From Distichodus sexfasciatus (Eukaryota > Chordata > Actinopteri > Characiformes > Distichodontidae): a DNA stretch of 64,000 nt. Positions 45,000-55,865 of the stretch are shown here, in pieces. The DNA is taken from positions 77,589 to 141,588 of the forward strand of contig JAVGVS010000316.1 of NCBI GenBank assembly GCA_032718565.1. The letters run 5' to 3'. How positions within the stretch are numbered: position 1 is the first letter of the stretch; every line of letters starts with the position of its first letter. Both the position numbers and the translations under genes were made by a program. Under the pieces are notes generated by a model. It was not told the DNA's origin and ran no database searches. It saw only the letters and a list, made by a program, of their open reading frames with translations.

Positions 45000-45330
45000 T
45001 CTCTCTCCTTCCCTCTGAGGACCCCGACAGACCGACTGTCCTTTCACACCAACGCCGGCAGGAAAAAATGCTGACTTTGCCTTCAGTCCCGTTGCATTGT
45101 GGGACGGTTGCATTTTGCTGACATCCTGTCCTGTCTCCAGAATCTCGACAAAGGGCTGAAATTAAAACGCCAAGTTTTTTCTCCATCTCTCTCTCCTTAA
45201 TCCCGCTCAGACACTCCTCCACTCGCTCAGTGATTCCTCTCGTTTAGTTTGCTCTCTCACTTGGACGCTGCAGCTGTCGATAGCCAGTGACCTTTTGAAT
45301 TATTACTTTCCTGCCTGCAGATACTATTGA
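45000..45330. promoter_or_regulatory. Candidate regulatory block
   Basis: It includes cgttgcattgtgggacggtt, ctgaaattaaaacgccaagt and gcagctgtcgatagccagtg. No repeats apart from a short CT run. Confidence 0.25.
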
Positions 45331-46010
45331 TGTGTAGGTTTTTTAATTATTAGCATTCAGCTGTTTCCCTTTTACGATGATTTCAGTTATCCCACATGTT
45401 AAAAAGTTAAATATTTAGATCATTACTGGGGAAAATCAGCATATCAACATGTAATTCTTTTTCGAATGACGTGATGCAATGCCATAAATATACAAAAAAC
45501 AACAGATACATTCTTCAGTTAACAAAAGACACTACACAAGCAATTTCTGAAGCTGCTGAAATAATGTTAGGCATTTGTTTGTGGTAAAGTACAAGGCTTC
45601 TCTGCCCAACTTCAGTCTTGGTCTGATGTTTTTGTTTTTCACTGCATGGGTTTTCCTGCTCACGCAACTCCCATAAAAAGTAGTAGCAAAATATATCTTG
45701 TATGCAGTATATAATTTGATGTTTTGACCAAACCTGAGAGGTGACATTTCCAAAAATCACAAAATACTGATGAGCAGCACTGATATGTCTGGTTTGATGA
45801 ATGATTTTTCATTTTGAGTGAGTGAGAAATGAAAATGCACTGCTAAATAAAAAGCAGTGGGGTCAGTAATGCCTCAGCCTCATTTGGCCGTGGAGTTAAA
45901 GAGACCAGCGCGGGTCAACATGGTAAATTATGGTACGTCACGCACCTCATAAGCACACCTCCAGGTGAGTGAGGGTGTTTGATAGGAGCTGGATTTACAT
46001 GCGTGTGCCA
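45331..46010. other. AT-rich intergenic stretch
   Basis: No recognised gene or repeat. Confidence 0.45.
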
Positions 46011-46024
46011 CCATGGCGTTTCGC

Positions 46025-46120
46025 TTTTGTCCTGTTTCACGGGTCCTCATTAAAGTAACAGCAGGAGAAAGGCAGCATTCGTGGGTGACGGGAATATAAT
46101 TTACATCAATCTCAGAGCTG
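46025..46120. repeat. Duplicated block, copy 2
   Basis: It shares ttttgtcctgttt, ggtcctcattaaagtaacag, caggagaaa and gcagcattc, followed by atttacatcaatct, with 39393-39485. Confidence 0.75.
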
Positions 46121-46384
46121 TTATGTGTGTTTGAAAAGGAAAAATATTGTCCTTTTTATTTTCCCTTTACCAAATAGCTTGTGTAACAACCACTGTGCAA
46201 TCTCTCGTTTCTTTATTGGTGTTTAGCAGGAAGTGCAGCTCTTTGTTCCTGATGATAACATGTACACAAACACAAGCACAAAGCCGACAAATTTCTGTAA
46301 AAGCTCTTAATATTGCTGCATTTCTGTTTTTCCTTTTCCCCCAGCTGCCTCCGTCTCCGTCTGTCTTTTTAAGGCACCTGACAG

Positions 46385-46700
46385 CAAAATGGATTAAATA
46401 GGGTTTGCTGACGGAATACATATCAAATCTGCAGAGCGCAATTGTGGCGGCCGGCATTTGCAAGGCTTATGACTTCTGTTGAAGCTTTGGATCAATCACT
46501 GCTTCTCTCTCTCCCTCGTTCTCTGCAGGCCTAGGAGAGCTCTTGATCACCTGCTTTGTCTGGAGTGAGTCACCTTGCAAATATATGAATAGCAAATGCG
46601 GGAATGTAATCTGCCGGCTGACTGCTACATCCTCCCCATTTGCATAGCCGCCAGCCCCTGTTGTTAACCAGCGCATCCCGGGCCCTGACTCCCACCAGCG
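46385..46700. promoter_or_regulatory. Candidate regulatory block, strong enhancer-like look
   Basis: It includes an octamer atttgcat (46638-46645), a related tagcaaatgcggg, tatatgaatagc, gctttggatcaatcactgct and tgttaaccagcgcatcccgg. It has high complexity and no simple repeats. Confidence 0.4.
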
Positions 46701-46887
46701 CGGTGGCATGCATACATTCCTCTCACTCCTCCTTCTCCTCCCTCGCTCCTCTCCACACCTCACTCCCAGCCCATCAGATGTCAGAGTGTTGTGTGTTTTT
46801 TTATCCACCGGGGGATGGAGGGATAGTAGACGAGGGAGCAGGTGGAGGCTGAACAAATGACACATCTCTCACTGTCTTGCCAGACCG

Positions 46888-47010
46888 TGCCACCCCTGCC
46901 CTCCTCCTCCTCCTCCTGTCCTCCACCCCTCCTTCTCCTCCTTCTCTCATTCCACCCCCAAATCCCCCTCCTCTGCCCACTGTACCCCTCTCTCGCTCTC
47001 TCTCCCCCAG
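46888..47010. repeat. Polypyrimidine tract
   Basis: About 120 bp is almost all C and T (cctcctcctcctcctgtcct, ctctctcgctctctctcccc). Such tracts can adopt triplex structures. Confidence 0.8.
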
Positions 47011-47019
47011 TTAGTGCCC

Positions 47020-47853
47020 CACATCCAGGGCCGCAGGCACATTGGTATTCAAATCCACCGAGCATTCCACCCTTTTTACCCCTTCACCGAATAAAGAGGA
47101 ACGGCTGCATCTGCACAGAAACCAAAGAGGTTAATGCGCTTTCTAATGTTTTGCTGCATCTTTTTTGGGAGAGAAGTGACTGACGGCTTGCTTCACCTGT
47201 AAACTGGACCTTGATTGTGGCAAAATGTAGAGTGCCATTGTGGTCACGGTTGGAACAAGCAAATCTGAATGTGTGCTGACTGGCAGCAGGAGCTTGGGCT
47301 GTTTCTCGAGGTTTCAGGTGGTGTAATGGACAATAAGGCCCCAAATAAATTAAAAATAATAAATATTCCAAGCCAGAGTAAAACACTTTTAAAAAGCTTT
47401 TAAATCAGGAAATTGATTCAGGTTCTCTAATGGCTGCTGATGTTGATGCTGATGCGTTTAGCTGCATCTTGACGCGACGCCTCACCTCTAGATTTCTGTT
47501 TAACACTTGGAGAATGTGGAGAAATTTACCTCTTGGAGAATTTTTAACTGTGTGGAGAACCTTAAGGTTGGAATATCTAAGAGCCCTGTGGGGAGTGTAG
47601 ACAGCTCAAAGATCAGCGGTGTAGGAAGGTCCTGAGACGGATGATTAGAGTATAAGATGGGAGATTTTCTGTCAGAGAGAGAGAGTAAAGAGAGAGAGGG
47701 ACGTGGTGCTGATGAATGAGAGTTTGAGTGAAATGGGTAGAGCAGAAGCACTGAAGCATTATGGTGAAAAAGGAAGCGTGTTATTATCGACGACGTCCCT
47801 CGTGAATCCGTCTGTGTCTCGTGTGTGTCCGTGAGCTATCATTACCTCCAGCT

Positions 47854-47884
<31 letters not shown>

Positions 47885-48140
47885 CTACATTGGTGGTGGT
47901 GCAGACGCAGGAGCGAGTACTCTTTAATGGACTCTTGGTTCCGCAGCCCGCTCTCTCTCTCATTTCAGCAGGGGCAGTGGATTTCATCGCTCCCCCGGGC
48001 ACTTCGCTCCATCTCGACATAGACGAGTCCATGGCTGTAACTGTGCCAGATCGTCTCAGGTGGAGTGGAGGTAACTCTGCATCCCACAATGCACCTCTCC
48101 ACACATCCATCATTTTACACATGCAAGTTTTGACAATTGT
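47020..48140. other. Intergenic stretch
   Basis: It holds a CT run (47855-47881). No gene is recognised; open frames here come from low complexity. Confidence 0.45.
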
Positions 48141-48144
48141 CTCT

Positions 48145-48200
48145 GGACCAGGAGGTTGTGAGTTTGAATCCTACCTCCAGCACTGCCACCTCTGAAGGTA
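48145..48200 (+). repeat. SINE family 2 fragment
   Basis: The fragment reads ctggaccaggaggttgtgag, tttgaatcctacctccagca and ctgccacc. Confidence 0.65.
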
Positions 48201-48899
48201 CATGAGTTTTGGAAGACAGGTGGTTTGAGTGAGATGTAAAGAGGTCCATCTACGTCCAGCTGGAACAACGAGGCTCCAATTATCAGCCACCTACAACAGG
48301 GTCATGAGTAGCTCAGTTGCCTTCCACTTCAGCTGAGAATCCACACAGACATATGACTTTTACTCCACTCCATGTGAAAGATACATTTTCTATTTTTGAC
48401 TCCACTACATTTATATCCAGTTTGGGTCCTGGAGGGCCAGTATTCTGGAGGATTTCTGTCATACCTCGTGAGTCTTCTAACTGAGACAAGGTGTCAATGT
48501 TCTGAGCTCAAGTATGATGGAAAACCTCCAGGACAAGGACCCTTCAAGACCAGAACAGGACACCGCTGATTTATATGAATGCTCTCGTTACTCTGATTTC
48601 AGCTTTTGTGTATCTTTTTGTTCACGAGACCAACCAATCCCTAAATCCTGCTGCACACATCAGTCAAATTTAGAGTGTAACTGCGTGTTGGATCAGACAA
48701 GTGATAAAAATGGCAACTTCTGTAAAAGATCAAGTTAAAAACTCATCCCCAGTGCACACACTGCCTTGTTTGAGCTCCACGTTGGAGATGTTAGAGATGA
48801 TGAACAATTGATTGTTGTTATGAATGTTTTTCTGCTTACCACAAACCACCTTCATCAGCAGTTTGTTTAAAATTGTTTTGTTCTAAAAAGTGTAAATGT

Positions 48900-49130
48900 T
48901 GCATTGCAATGTACTCCTCATTGACACTTCCTGGGAGGAAAGCCATTTGTCAGCTCAACCCTATCCGTTATACAGCGAGACGAGACAACGTGGCTCACAG
49001 AAGGCACACAGAATACAAATGTAGAAATAAAAATACACACGAATCTGGAATCAAATGTGCCAAAGGTATAGAAGTAGAAAGTGGAAGACATAAGTAGATG
49101 AATGCTCAAATGTAAGTGGAGTTCCGTTTA
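48900..49130 (+). repeat. Dispersed repeat (family 4)
   Basis: The stretch reads agcgagacgagacaacgtgg, ctcacagaaggcacacagaa and tacaaatgtagaaataaaa, like 16005-16200. Confidence 0.45.
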
Positions 49131-49544
49131 TTTTTATGTGCATAAGTCGAGCAGTGATGGGTCACCTGATTAAAATACAATAACACATGATATAGTGTAT
49201 GTGCAAAGTAATAAGTACTTTTTGTGATTGTTGTAGAATTCAGGTATAAGTGTGTAAAGGCCAAAAGTGCAAAGTAGATTCCAGATAATATTCAGGTGTG
49301 TGTGTGGGGCTTCAGCTATATATACATACAGTATATAAATAAAACAGTAAATAAATAAGAAGCAGATGCAGACTGTAATAAACATAACTTTTTGGATATG
49401 CACAAAATGGCTGGTGGTTGTGGAAGTCTCACTGGACTAATGGCGAGCGGTCCACGTGTTGATGGGAAATTCTCATTTCGGTAAACAGTGTCATCTTTGA
49501 CATGCCGCCTCATTTCTGCAGGACATTACTGGGCCAGTCAAATG
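49131..49544. other. AT-rich intergenic stretch
   Basis: It may be the decayed remainder of the preceding repeat (agtgcaaagtagattccag, atatatacatacagtat). No gene is seen. Confidence 0.4.
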
Positions 49545-49800
49545 TCTGAAGAACCAATTTAAGGGAGATTGAATCCTCTGGTCAATGTAGGTCATCCTGT
49601 GCGCTGGAAGTTAGGCCACCATGGGGAGCATGGGAAAAAACGGACGAATAGCCGCTTAAGAAAAAGGAGGGCACGTCTGAGCATTCAACATGCATATGTA
49701 CCCTGCTTCCTGTTGATGTGACTCGTGTGTGAGCCTCCGTCTCACTCAGCCTGTTGAATGCAAATGAAGCCCGGTCTCAAACGAGGTGTTATCAAGCCCA
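49545..49800. promoter_or_regulatory. Candidate regulatory block
   Basis: It carries a perfect octamer atgcaaat (49758-49765), gaaccaatttaagggagatt and aggtgttatcaagcccag. Free of repeats. Confidence 0.35.
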
Positions 49801-50905
49801 GACAATACACACACATCTGCTGTAGGGCTGCAACGCTTCTCAAAGCTGAACCGGAACACCACGATGCAAACGTCCATGGTCTCAGACTGTGGTTTGGGAA
49901 GACAGAACCATGACTTAACCCACACCTTTATACAAATGTCACGCAGCGGACGCTAATGCATTTTCTATCACATACTGGGATGTTTGAAAACTCATAAGGT
50001 ATTTAAGGCACACACACAATAGAACTAAACACATCATCATTTTAAGAAAACTGCGTTTCAACTGTTCACACAGATCCACAGAATGCAGCGTTCTGAAAAA
50101 TCTTCACCTTTGACAGCGTTTTAAAACATATCCGTTTGAGGTGGCTAAAACTCTGTTTATATGTAAATAAAAGAGCTAAACTTATTAAAAATATGCATTT
50201 ATAAAAGTATCTACATACGTGTAAACAGCCCTTAATGTGATCTGAACCCAGCTGGAGTTCAGGGTCAATATCAAGTTCTGATCCCAGCTGCATGTCTCAC
50301 CGTGCGCAAGACGCTGACATCATTCTTTTGTTGTAATCACTTGTCAAAATGCTTTCACAATGTGATAAGTGTATTTTCCCCCATTTCCACTTTATTCCTT
50401 TTTAAAAGCCATGTATTAACCCAACGTTTCTCAATCCCAGTCCTCACGAACCAGCGCTCTGCACAGATTCGACTTTCCCGACCCACGGCACAGCTGATGC
50501 TAGTGATTAGCTAATTAGCAACGTAGGACCAGCGTGCGACAGTGCAGGAAATACCGAATATGTGCAGAGCGGTGGGCCGCGAGGATTGGGATTGAGAAAC
50601 GCTGTATTAACCAATCCATGGTGCAAAAAACAGATCTGAGCCAAAGCTTGGCTCTAAAAACCGTGGCATTGATGATCTCCTTGGATTAGTGTGTGTGTGT
50701 TGCTTACATTAATCCTATATTAGCACAGTTAATTAGACAACTCACACACATGCACATACAATCACTTGTCTTCATAAACTCAATACTGCCGTAACTACGC
50801 TACATGCATATTTACACTCTGTATGTTACACAGTTTGAAATAAGCAGTTGTGAAATGATGCGTGTGTTTAGAGGAACACAGCCGTGAGGTGCAGTTTAAG
50901 ATGTA
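49801..50905. other. Intergenic stretch
   Basis: It contains short matches between ccaacgtttctcaatcccag (50421) and the inverse of gattgggattgagaaacgct (50584), an inverted pair around a GC-richer centre. This suggests an old foldback repeat at 50418-50605. Confidence 0.4.
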
Positions 50906-50909
50906 CGTT

Positions 50910-51300
50910 CTAATGGGCAGTTTTGTTAAAGGTGAACACAGTGTCACAAACTTTCACCATGAAAATCAACAGCAGCACCAACTGGACACTCCATCAGCCA
51001 TCCACCAATCACAGGAGCTGTTACTGCGATGGTGAGGTGAATGTTTCAGCAGGAACCCAGTTTTTAATATTAAGATTTCAGTGTTCTTTCAGAGGCGCTC
51101 TTCCCCCAAAACACATCCTTTGTCTGCAGGTAAGAAGCGGTGTTTTCATTGAAAAGGCTGCATTTGAAATTGCATTCAAATTACACAGTAGGAGCCTTTT
51201 TGTTCCTGATGTAATTTATTTTTTGATTTGTGTGGCAGCCCGTTTTCAAAGCCGTTTTTTGTGTGCTCACTTTTTGATTTAGTCCGCAGAATAAAAAATC
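50910..51300. promoter_or_regulatory. Candidate regulatory block
   Basis: It includes ccaccaatcacaggagctgt, gaaattgcattcaaattaca and ttttcaaagccgttttttgt. No repeats. One reading frame is open for 119 codons but has no recognised relatives. Confidence 0.3.
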
Positions 51301-52084
51301 ACCAATCATCCCAAACCCCCCAAAACAAGTGGAGAATTTCTGAATGGCTGGATCAATGCTGAGTGTCTAATCTTTCTATTGATTTGTCATCAGAAATGAG
51401 CTTTGGAAACTTTTTAAAACAGGAACTATTCCTTATCCCAGAGTGCTACTTCAGAGCTCTCTCATGAGTCAATATGACATTATAAGAGCTGTGCTGGTCT
51501 GACCTTTTTTCAGACTAAATCCATAATAGTTTTATTGCTATCATTCTTCTATCATGCAGTCTGGAGCTTACTTTTCATCTTAGTTTTGTCACTCTATGAT
51601 TTTTAACCTTTATTTTTCCAGAATTCTTGATGGACAGAATGTAACATCTTTTATCTCTATTGATTCTCAAACTGTCCACTTTACAATTTAGTGAAATCCA
51701 CATTTTCTACAGACTGCGTCACACTAAAGAGGGTCTGCAAGCAGCTGTGTAATGTGTAGTGAGTAACTCGTCTCTTCATTATTCATTCTTATTCTTCTCA
51801 TTATTATTCCCATTTTTTGTCACTTAACTCTGTCCTTGAGCTCATCAGGATGTTGGAGTTTTTTTCCATAGACTTTAATGGTTAAATGTTCACACTCATG
51901 TAGCTCTACACCCCCTTTCACACGCCTTTGAAAACATTTTAAACTTTTCTTCTGCTTTTCACCTGTTTTGTCAATGTGGGAAATGTTAAACTGCTGGGGA
52001 GAAATATTTCAAACTGCTGACTTTATTTCCACTCTTCACCTTTTACACTTTTTTTCTTTTATTTCTCCTGATGTGTTTAACCCT
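51301..52084. other. AT-rich intergenic stretch
   Basis: No recognised feature. Confidence 0.45.
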
Positions 52085-52421
52085 CTGTACTTAATGTCTC
52101 AGTGTGTTGTGCACTGGTTAGCTCTGGTGCCTCATGGGAAAAGCTTGTGGGTTTGATCTGTGGGTGGGTCGTGGGGCCTTTCTGTGCAGAGTTCTCCCCG
52201 TGTTGGTGTGGGTTTTCTCCAGATGCTCTGGTTTCCTCCCACAGTGTAAAAGCATGCAGTTCAGGTTGAGCGGTGACTCTAATTTGCCCTGATAGATGTG
52301 AATGTGAGTGAGTGTGTGCCCTGCACTGGTCCCCAACTCACACCTGAAGTCCCAGGATGGGCTGTGGCCCCTGCGACCCTGCAGGATTAAATCAGATAAT
52401 GAATGAATGAATGAATGTATT
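52085..52421 (-). mobile_element. Family 3 repeat, minus strand
   Basis: Read on the plus strand it contains gggttttctccagatgctct, ggtttcctcccacagtgtaa, tgactctaatttgccctgat, and ends in gaatgaatgaatgaatg, the inverse of the cattcattcatt start. Confidence 0.75.
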
Positions 52422-52479
52422 AGATATTAGGATATCTGTAGAATCCCTTTTTGGGGATGAAATCAGTTAGAATAACTTC

Positions 52480-52686
52480 AGGAACACAGCACAGCACACA
52501 GTGCACCACAACAAAATGTGAGCTCTGCAGTGGGCAGCTGACATGGGCATCACCCGGGGAGCAGCGCTTGGGGATGGTACCTTGCTCATGAGTACCTCAG
52601 TGGTACCTTTACCAGTCCAGGACCTGAACTGGAGACCCTCCGATCATGAGGCCTACTCCCTAACCGTGGCACTACCGACTGCCCCG
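52480..52686 (-). repeat. SINE family 1
   Basis: Minus-strand copy: aacacagcacagcacacagt, gcgcttggggatggtacctt, agtacctcagtggtaccttt and actaccgactgcccc. The cccatccatgaagg part is deleted. Confidence 0.8.
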
Positions 52687-52829
52687 ACTGCGCGTGACTG
52701 TGTGTAAACGACCTTGAGCGGGTGTTGTAGATGGGTTGTGAGGGTGTAATTTGTGGGTTCGTGTGGTTGTAGTTGGTGGTGGTTGTTGAGTGCAGCTGCA
52801 GTGAGAGTTTCCTCAGCAGGACTCGGCGT

Positions 52830-53030
52830 TAGCTCCGACGCTGATGGATTGAACGGCCGGCGTTTGTGGCCGACTCAGCAGTCAGATTCAGCACTTTTGG
52901 GTAAAATTACCTCCTCTTTGGGATGTATGAAGCGGCGGCTAAGCGAGCACATCTCACATGCATCAGTGAGCGCAGCAAAACGCTCCATTTATTATTACAA
53001 CGTGATCAGAATGCAGCCAACATACACACC
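52830..53030. promoter_or_regulatory. Candidate regulatory block
   Basis: It includes gggtaaaattacctcctctt, gtatgaagcggcggctaagc and tccatttattattacaacgt. Flanked by repeats but itself complex. Confidence 0.25.
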
Positions 53031-53259
53031 TTCAGAGATTTATCACACACACGCACACACACACACCACTTCACACTGAATAACGCACATTTATAAGAGA
53101 TGAGGAATAAATACATACCTTGATATCAACAGCTGTAGTTTAATCAGCTGCTGTAGTTTAATAGCAAGGAACATTGCAGTACATCACCACACAGAAATCA
53201 TTTTATATTTATTCTCCCAGTTACAGCAGCAAATCTTCTTATGCTGAACACAGCTGTTA

Positions 53260-53470
53260 GGTTGGATGAACGGATGAATGGATGGAAGGAGTAATCAGAC
53301 ACATACACAACCTGGATAGATGGACAGACAGAGAGATGGATAGATGGATAGATACAGTAGATTGGAAGGAAAGATGAACAAACAGACTGATAGAATGGAC
53401 AGATAGTCAATCAGATAGATAGAGAGATGGCTGGATGGCTGGGTGGATGGATGGTAGGATAGACAGATGC
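53260..53470. repeat. Degenerate GGAT/GATA repeat
   Basis: gatggatagatagata-type units are interrupted by other sequence. The open frames rich in S, I, Y and P across it are artefacts. Confidence 0.8.
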
Positions 53471-53875
53471 ATACAGACATTTTGTAGATGAAATTTTGGG
53501 ATTCTGTTTGTTTTTGAATATATTAATAAATGTGGGCCGTCTCTGACTGATTTTGAGGGTCTGCTTTACGAGGCCTCGCTCTGACACTGTCCTCTCAGCC
53601 TTGGAGGCATTTATTATCCCTCAACTTATCAATATTTATGAACTAAAACAAAATGCTGTCTCTCGCTCTCATTCCACTTTCCTCTTTCTCTGTCATATTC
53701 CCACATCAGAGTCCGACAGAGAAAAGAGCAGGAGAAAAAGAAGGACATCACACTCACAAAACACCAGCATTCCTGATCTTTATCTCAACACTCACACCTG
53801 TGCAGCTCTGCAGTACTCATGCAGTGGTTTGGAATAAAAGTAGAGTTTATGTACACTTTTAGCAGCTACTTTAGT

Positions 53876-54098
53876 CAGTCATTATCTGAACCCCTTAATC
53901 CCTATCGGGGTCGCGGTGTCCGGGACTACGACCGCAAAGCAGGGGCCAAGCCTGGGCCAATTAACCAATAGTGCATGCTTCTGGACTGTGGGAGGAAAAT
54001 GGAGCACCTGGAGGGAACCCATGCAAACAGGCCGACCTGGGGATCGAACACAGGACCTTCTCGCTGTGAGGCGGCAGTGCTAACCGCCGTGCCCCCAC
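53876..54098 (+). mobile_element. Family 3 repeat
   Basis: The copy reads cagtcattatctgaacccct, aatccctatcggggtcgcgg, ctggactgtgggaggaaaat, gggatcgaacacaggacctt and ctcgctgtgaggcgg. Confidence 0.75.
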
Positions 54099-54120
54099 TT
54101 TAGATTTAGTCTTATTAGTT

Positions 54121-54358
54121 TTATCCGTCCTTCTTCTTCCGCTTAACCACAGCCGGGTCGCCGCGAGGGGGCAGCAGCCCAAGGAAGGTAACCCAGACTT
54201 CCCTCTGCCCAGCCACTTCGTCCAGCTCATCCAGGGGAATCCTGAGGCGTTCGCAGGCCAGCCGGGAGACATAGTCTCTCAAGTGTGTCCTGGGTCTTCC
54301 CTGGGGCCTCCTTCCGGTGGGACATGCCCTGAACACCACCCTAGGGAGGCGACCAGGT
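54121..54358 (-). mobile_element. Non-LTR retrotransposon 3'-end fragment
   Basis: The minus strand encodes GRRPQGRPRTHLRDYVSRLA and LDELDEVAGQREVWVTFLGL, typical of the very C-terminus of a fish LINE reverse-transcriptase protein, followed by a polar tail. Only about 70 residues remain. The precise LINE clade is not determined. Confidence 0.65.
54161..54174 (+). promoter_or_regulatory. CTCF-like motif within the LINE fragment
   Basis: Reads CCGCGAGGGGGCAG on the plus strand, a full match to the classical CTCF consensus CCGCGNGGNGGCAG. Confidence 0.45.
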
Positions 54359-54439
54359 TAATAGTTTTAGTCACATTTTAATTATTTCTACCTTCTGACT
54401 TTCAGTCTAGGGTTAGTGGATGAAAAACGTTTAGTCATT

Positions 54440-54695
54440 AAAGTGAGTGTGAAAGTGGGTGAACACACCACAACACAGCATATGGTTGACCACAACCACA
54501 TGTGACCTCTACATTTGACTCATCCGTGAAGGAGCAGTGGGCATGGGACATGCAGCGCAGCGGCGAGCAGTGCTTGGGGACAGTACCATCGTCGTGAGTA
54601 CCTCAGTGGTATACTTACCGGTCCAGAACTTGAACCGACAACCCTCTGATCACAGGGGCAACTCCCTAACTGTTACACTACCAACTGCACTTTTA
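54440..54695 (-). repeat. SINE family 1
   Basis: Minus-strand copy: gtgaacacaccacaacacag, gcttggggacagtaccatcg, cttgaaccgacaaccctctg and gttacactaccaactgc. Confidence 0.8.
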
Positions 54696-54904
54696 GAGAG
54701 GCTCCCTACTGGATTTGAGCCGAGACCTTATAACTTACAAACAATCAAATATCAGGTTGCTAATGCCAAAGCACAAAACTTCTGTCATACTTTTTGTTAA
54801 AATGAACCCTGACTTGAGCTAGTCTCTCTCTGGGGGAATGTGGGAAGTGAGCTGTTTCTTCAGCATGGCCTGAGTAGCAACTGCTCTGTGTGTGTGTGTG
54901 TGGT

Positions 54905-55270
54905 GGGTTTCTTCCCCGGCTCCCTGCTCCCCGTTCCGACCCCGAGGCCTCTGTGGTGGGACCATCTGAGCGAGTGACGTGGGCGGCTCCGTTTTTAGGC
55001 ACTCCGGAGGTGGATCTGTGCGGAAGTGGCCGGGCGTTCCCGCTGCAGCTCGCCCCGACCCTCCCAAATTAATCTGATTTACCGCACCCTCCATATGTCG
55101 CGGCAGCATGAGCCGACTGCACGAGGCCGGACTGCATCTACGCATCCTGGTCCTAGATCAGCTCTGCAGCTCACATCCCAGTCCGGACTACAGAGGTGTG
55201 CGCAGCAAGAGCTGATCTGGGAGCGGGGGAAAAGGCTGGCATTGGCCAACACACACTGCAACCCGGGCAC
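54905..55270. promoter_or_regulatory. Orphan GC-rich, CpG-containing island
   Basis: It holds a CRE half-site joined to a GC box (tgacgt 54975-54980, gggcgg 54981-54986), ccctcccaaattaatctgat, catatgtcgcggcagcatga and an NF1-like attggccaac. GC content is clearly above that of the flanks. No gene is visible on either side. Confidence 0.35.
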
Positions 55271-55674
55271 CTGGACACTCCTCCAGTCAGCAACATGCCA
55301 AACGTGTGTGTGTGTGTGTGTGTGACTGAGGAAAATGCTGGACTACCGTGTGTGTGGATGTGTCTCAATAGAAAACTCCTTAAAAAAACTGGCAAAAAGA
55401 ACACATTTGAACTGAAATGCATCTACTCTCAAAAATAAAAGCACAAATAAATAGAATATATTTTAAAAGTGCCAACTCATGCACTAGAATGTGTTGTGTT
55501 ATAATTGTATATAAATTCTGTTCAATTGAAAATGTGTGAATGCAAACCTGTCTCAACTTGTCAAGTTGATTTTATCCAAGTGTCAGACTTCCAGTTAAGG
55601 TATAAAATTTGTCAGATTTAACAGGGCTAAACGCACAGCAGCTTCATGCATGAACTATTGAAAGTCTCTGGTGT

Positions 55675-55865
55675 TTTAGGGGCAGTTGGTAGCGTAACGT
55701 TTAGGATGTTTGTCCCATGATCGGAAGGCCGCTGGTTCAAATCCCGGGCCAGTAAGAGAACCACTGAGGTACTCGTGAGCAAAGTACCGTCCCCAAGCAC
55801 TGCTCACCAGGTGCTGCCATGTCACCTGCCCACTGCTCCTTCATGGACGGGTCAAATGCAAGTTG
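55675..55865 (+). repeat. SINE family 1
   Basis: The copy reads ggggcagttggtagcgtaac, ctggttcaaatcccgggcca, gcaaagtaccgtccccaagc, tgcccactgctccttcatgg and gacgggtcaaatgc. It lacks the tail. Confidence 0.85.

Noticed and set aside
50923..51282. 119-residue plus-strand frame
   Set aside because: It has no recognisable domain, no convincing splice context and AT-rich codon use. It is more likely a non-coding block.
53198..53480. S-, I-, Y- and P-rich minus-strand frames
   Set aside because: They are translations of degenerate GATA/GGAT repeats.
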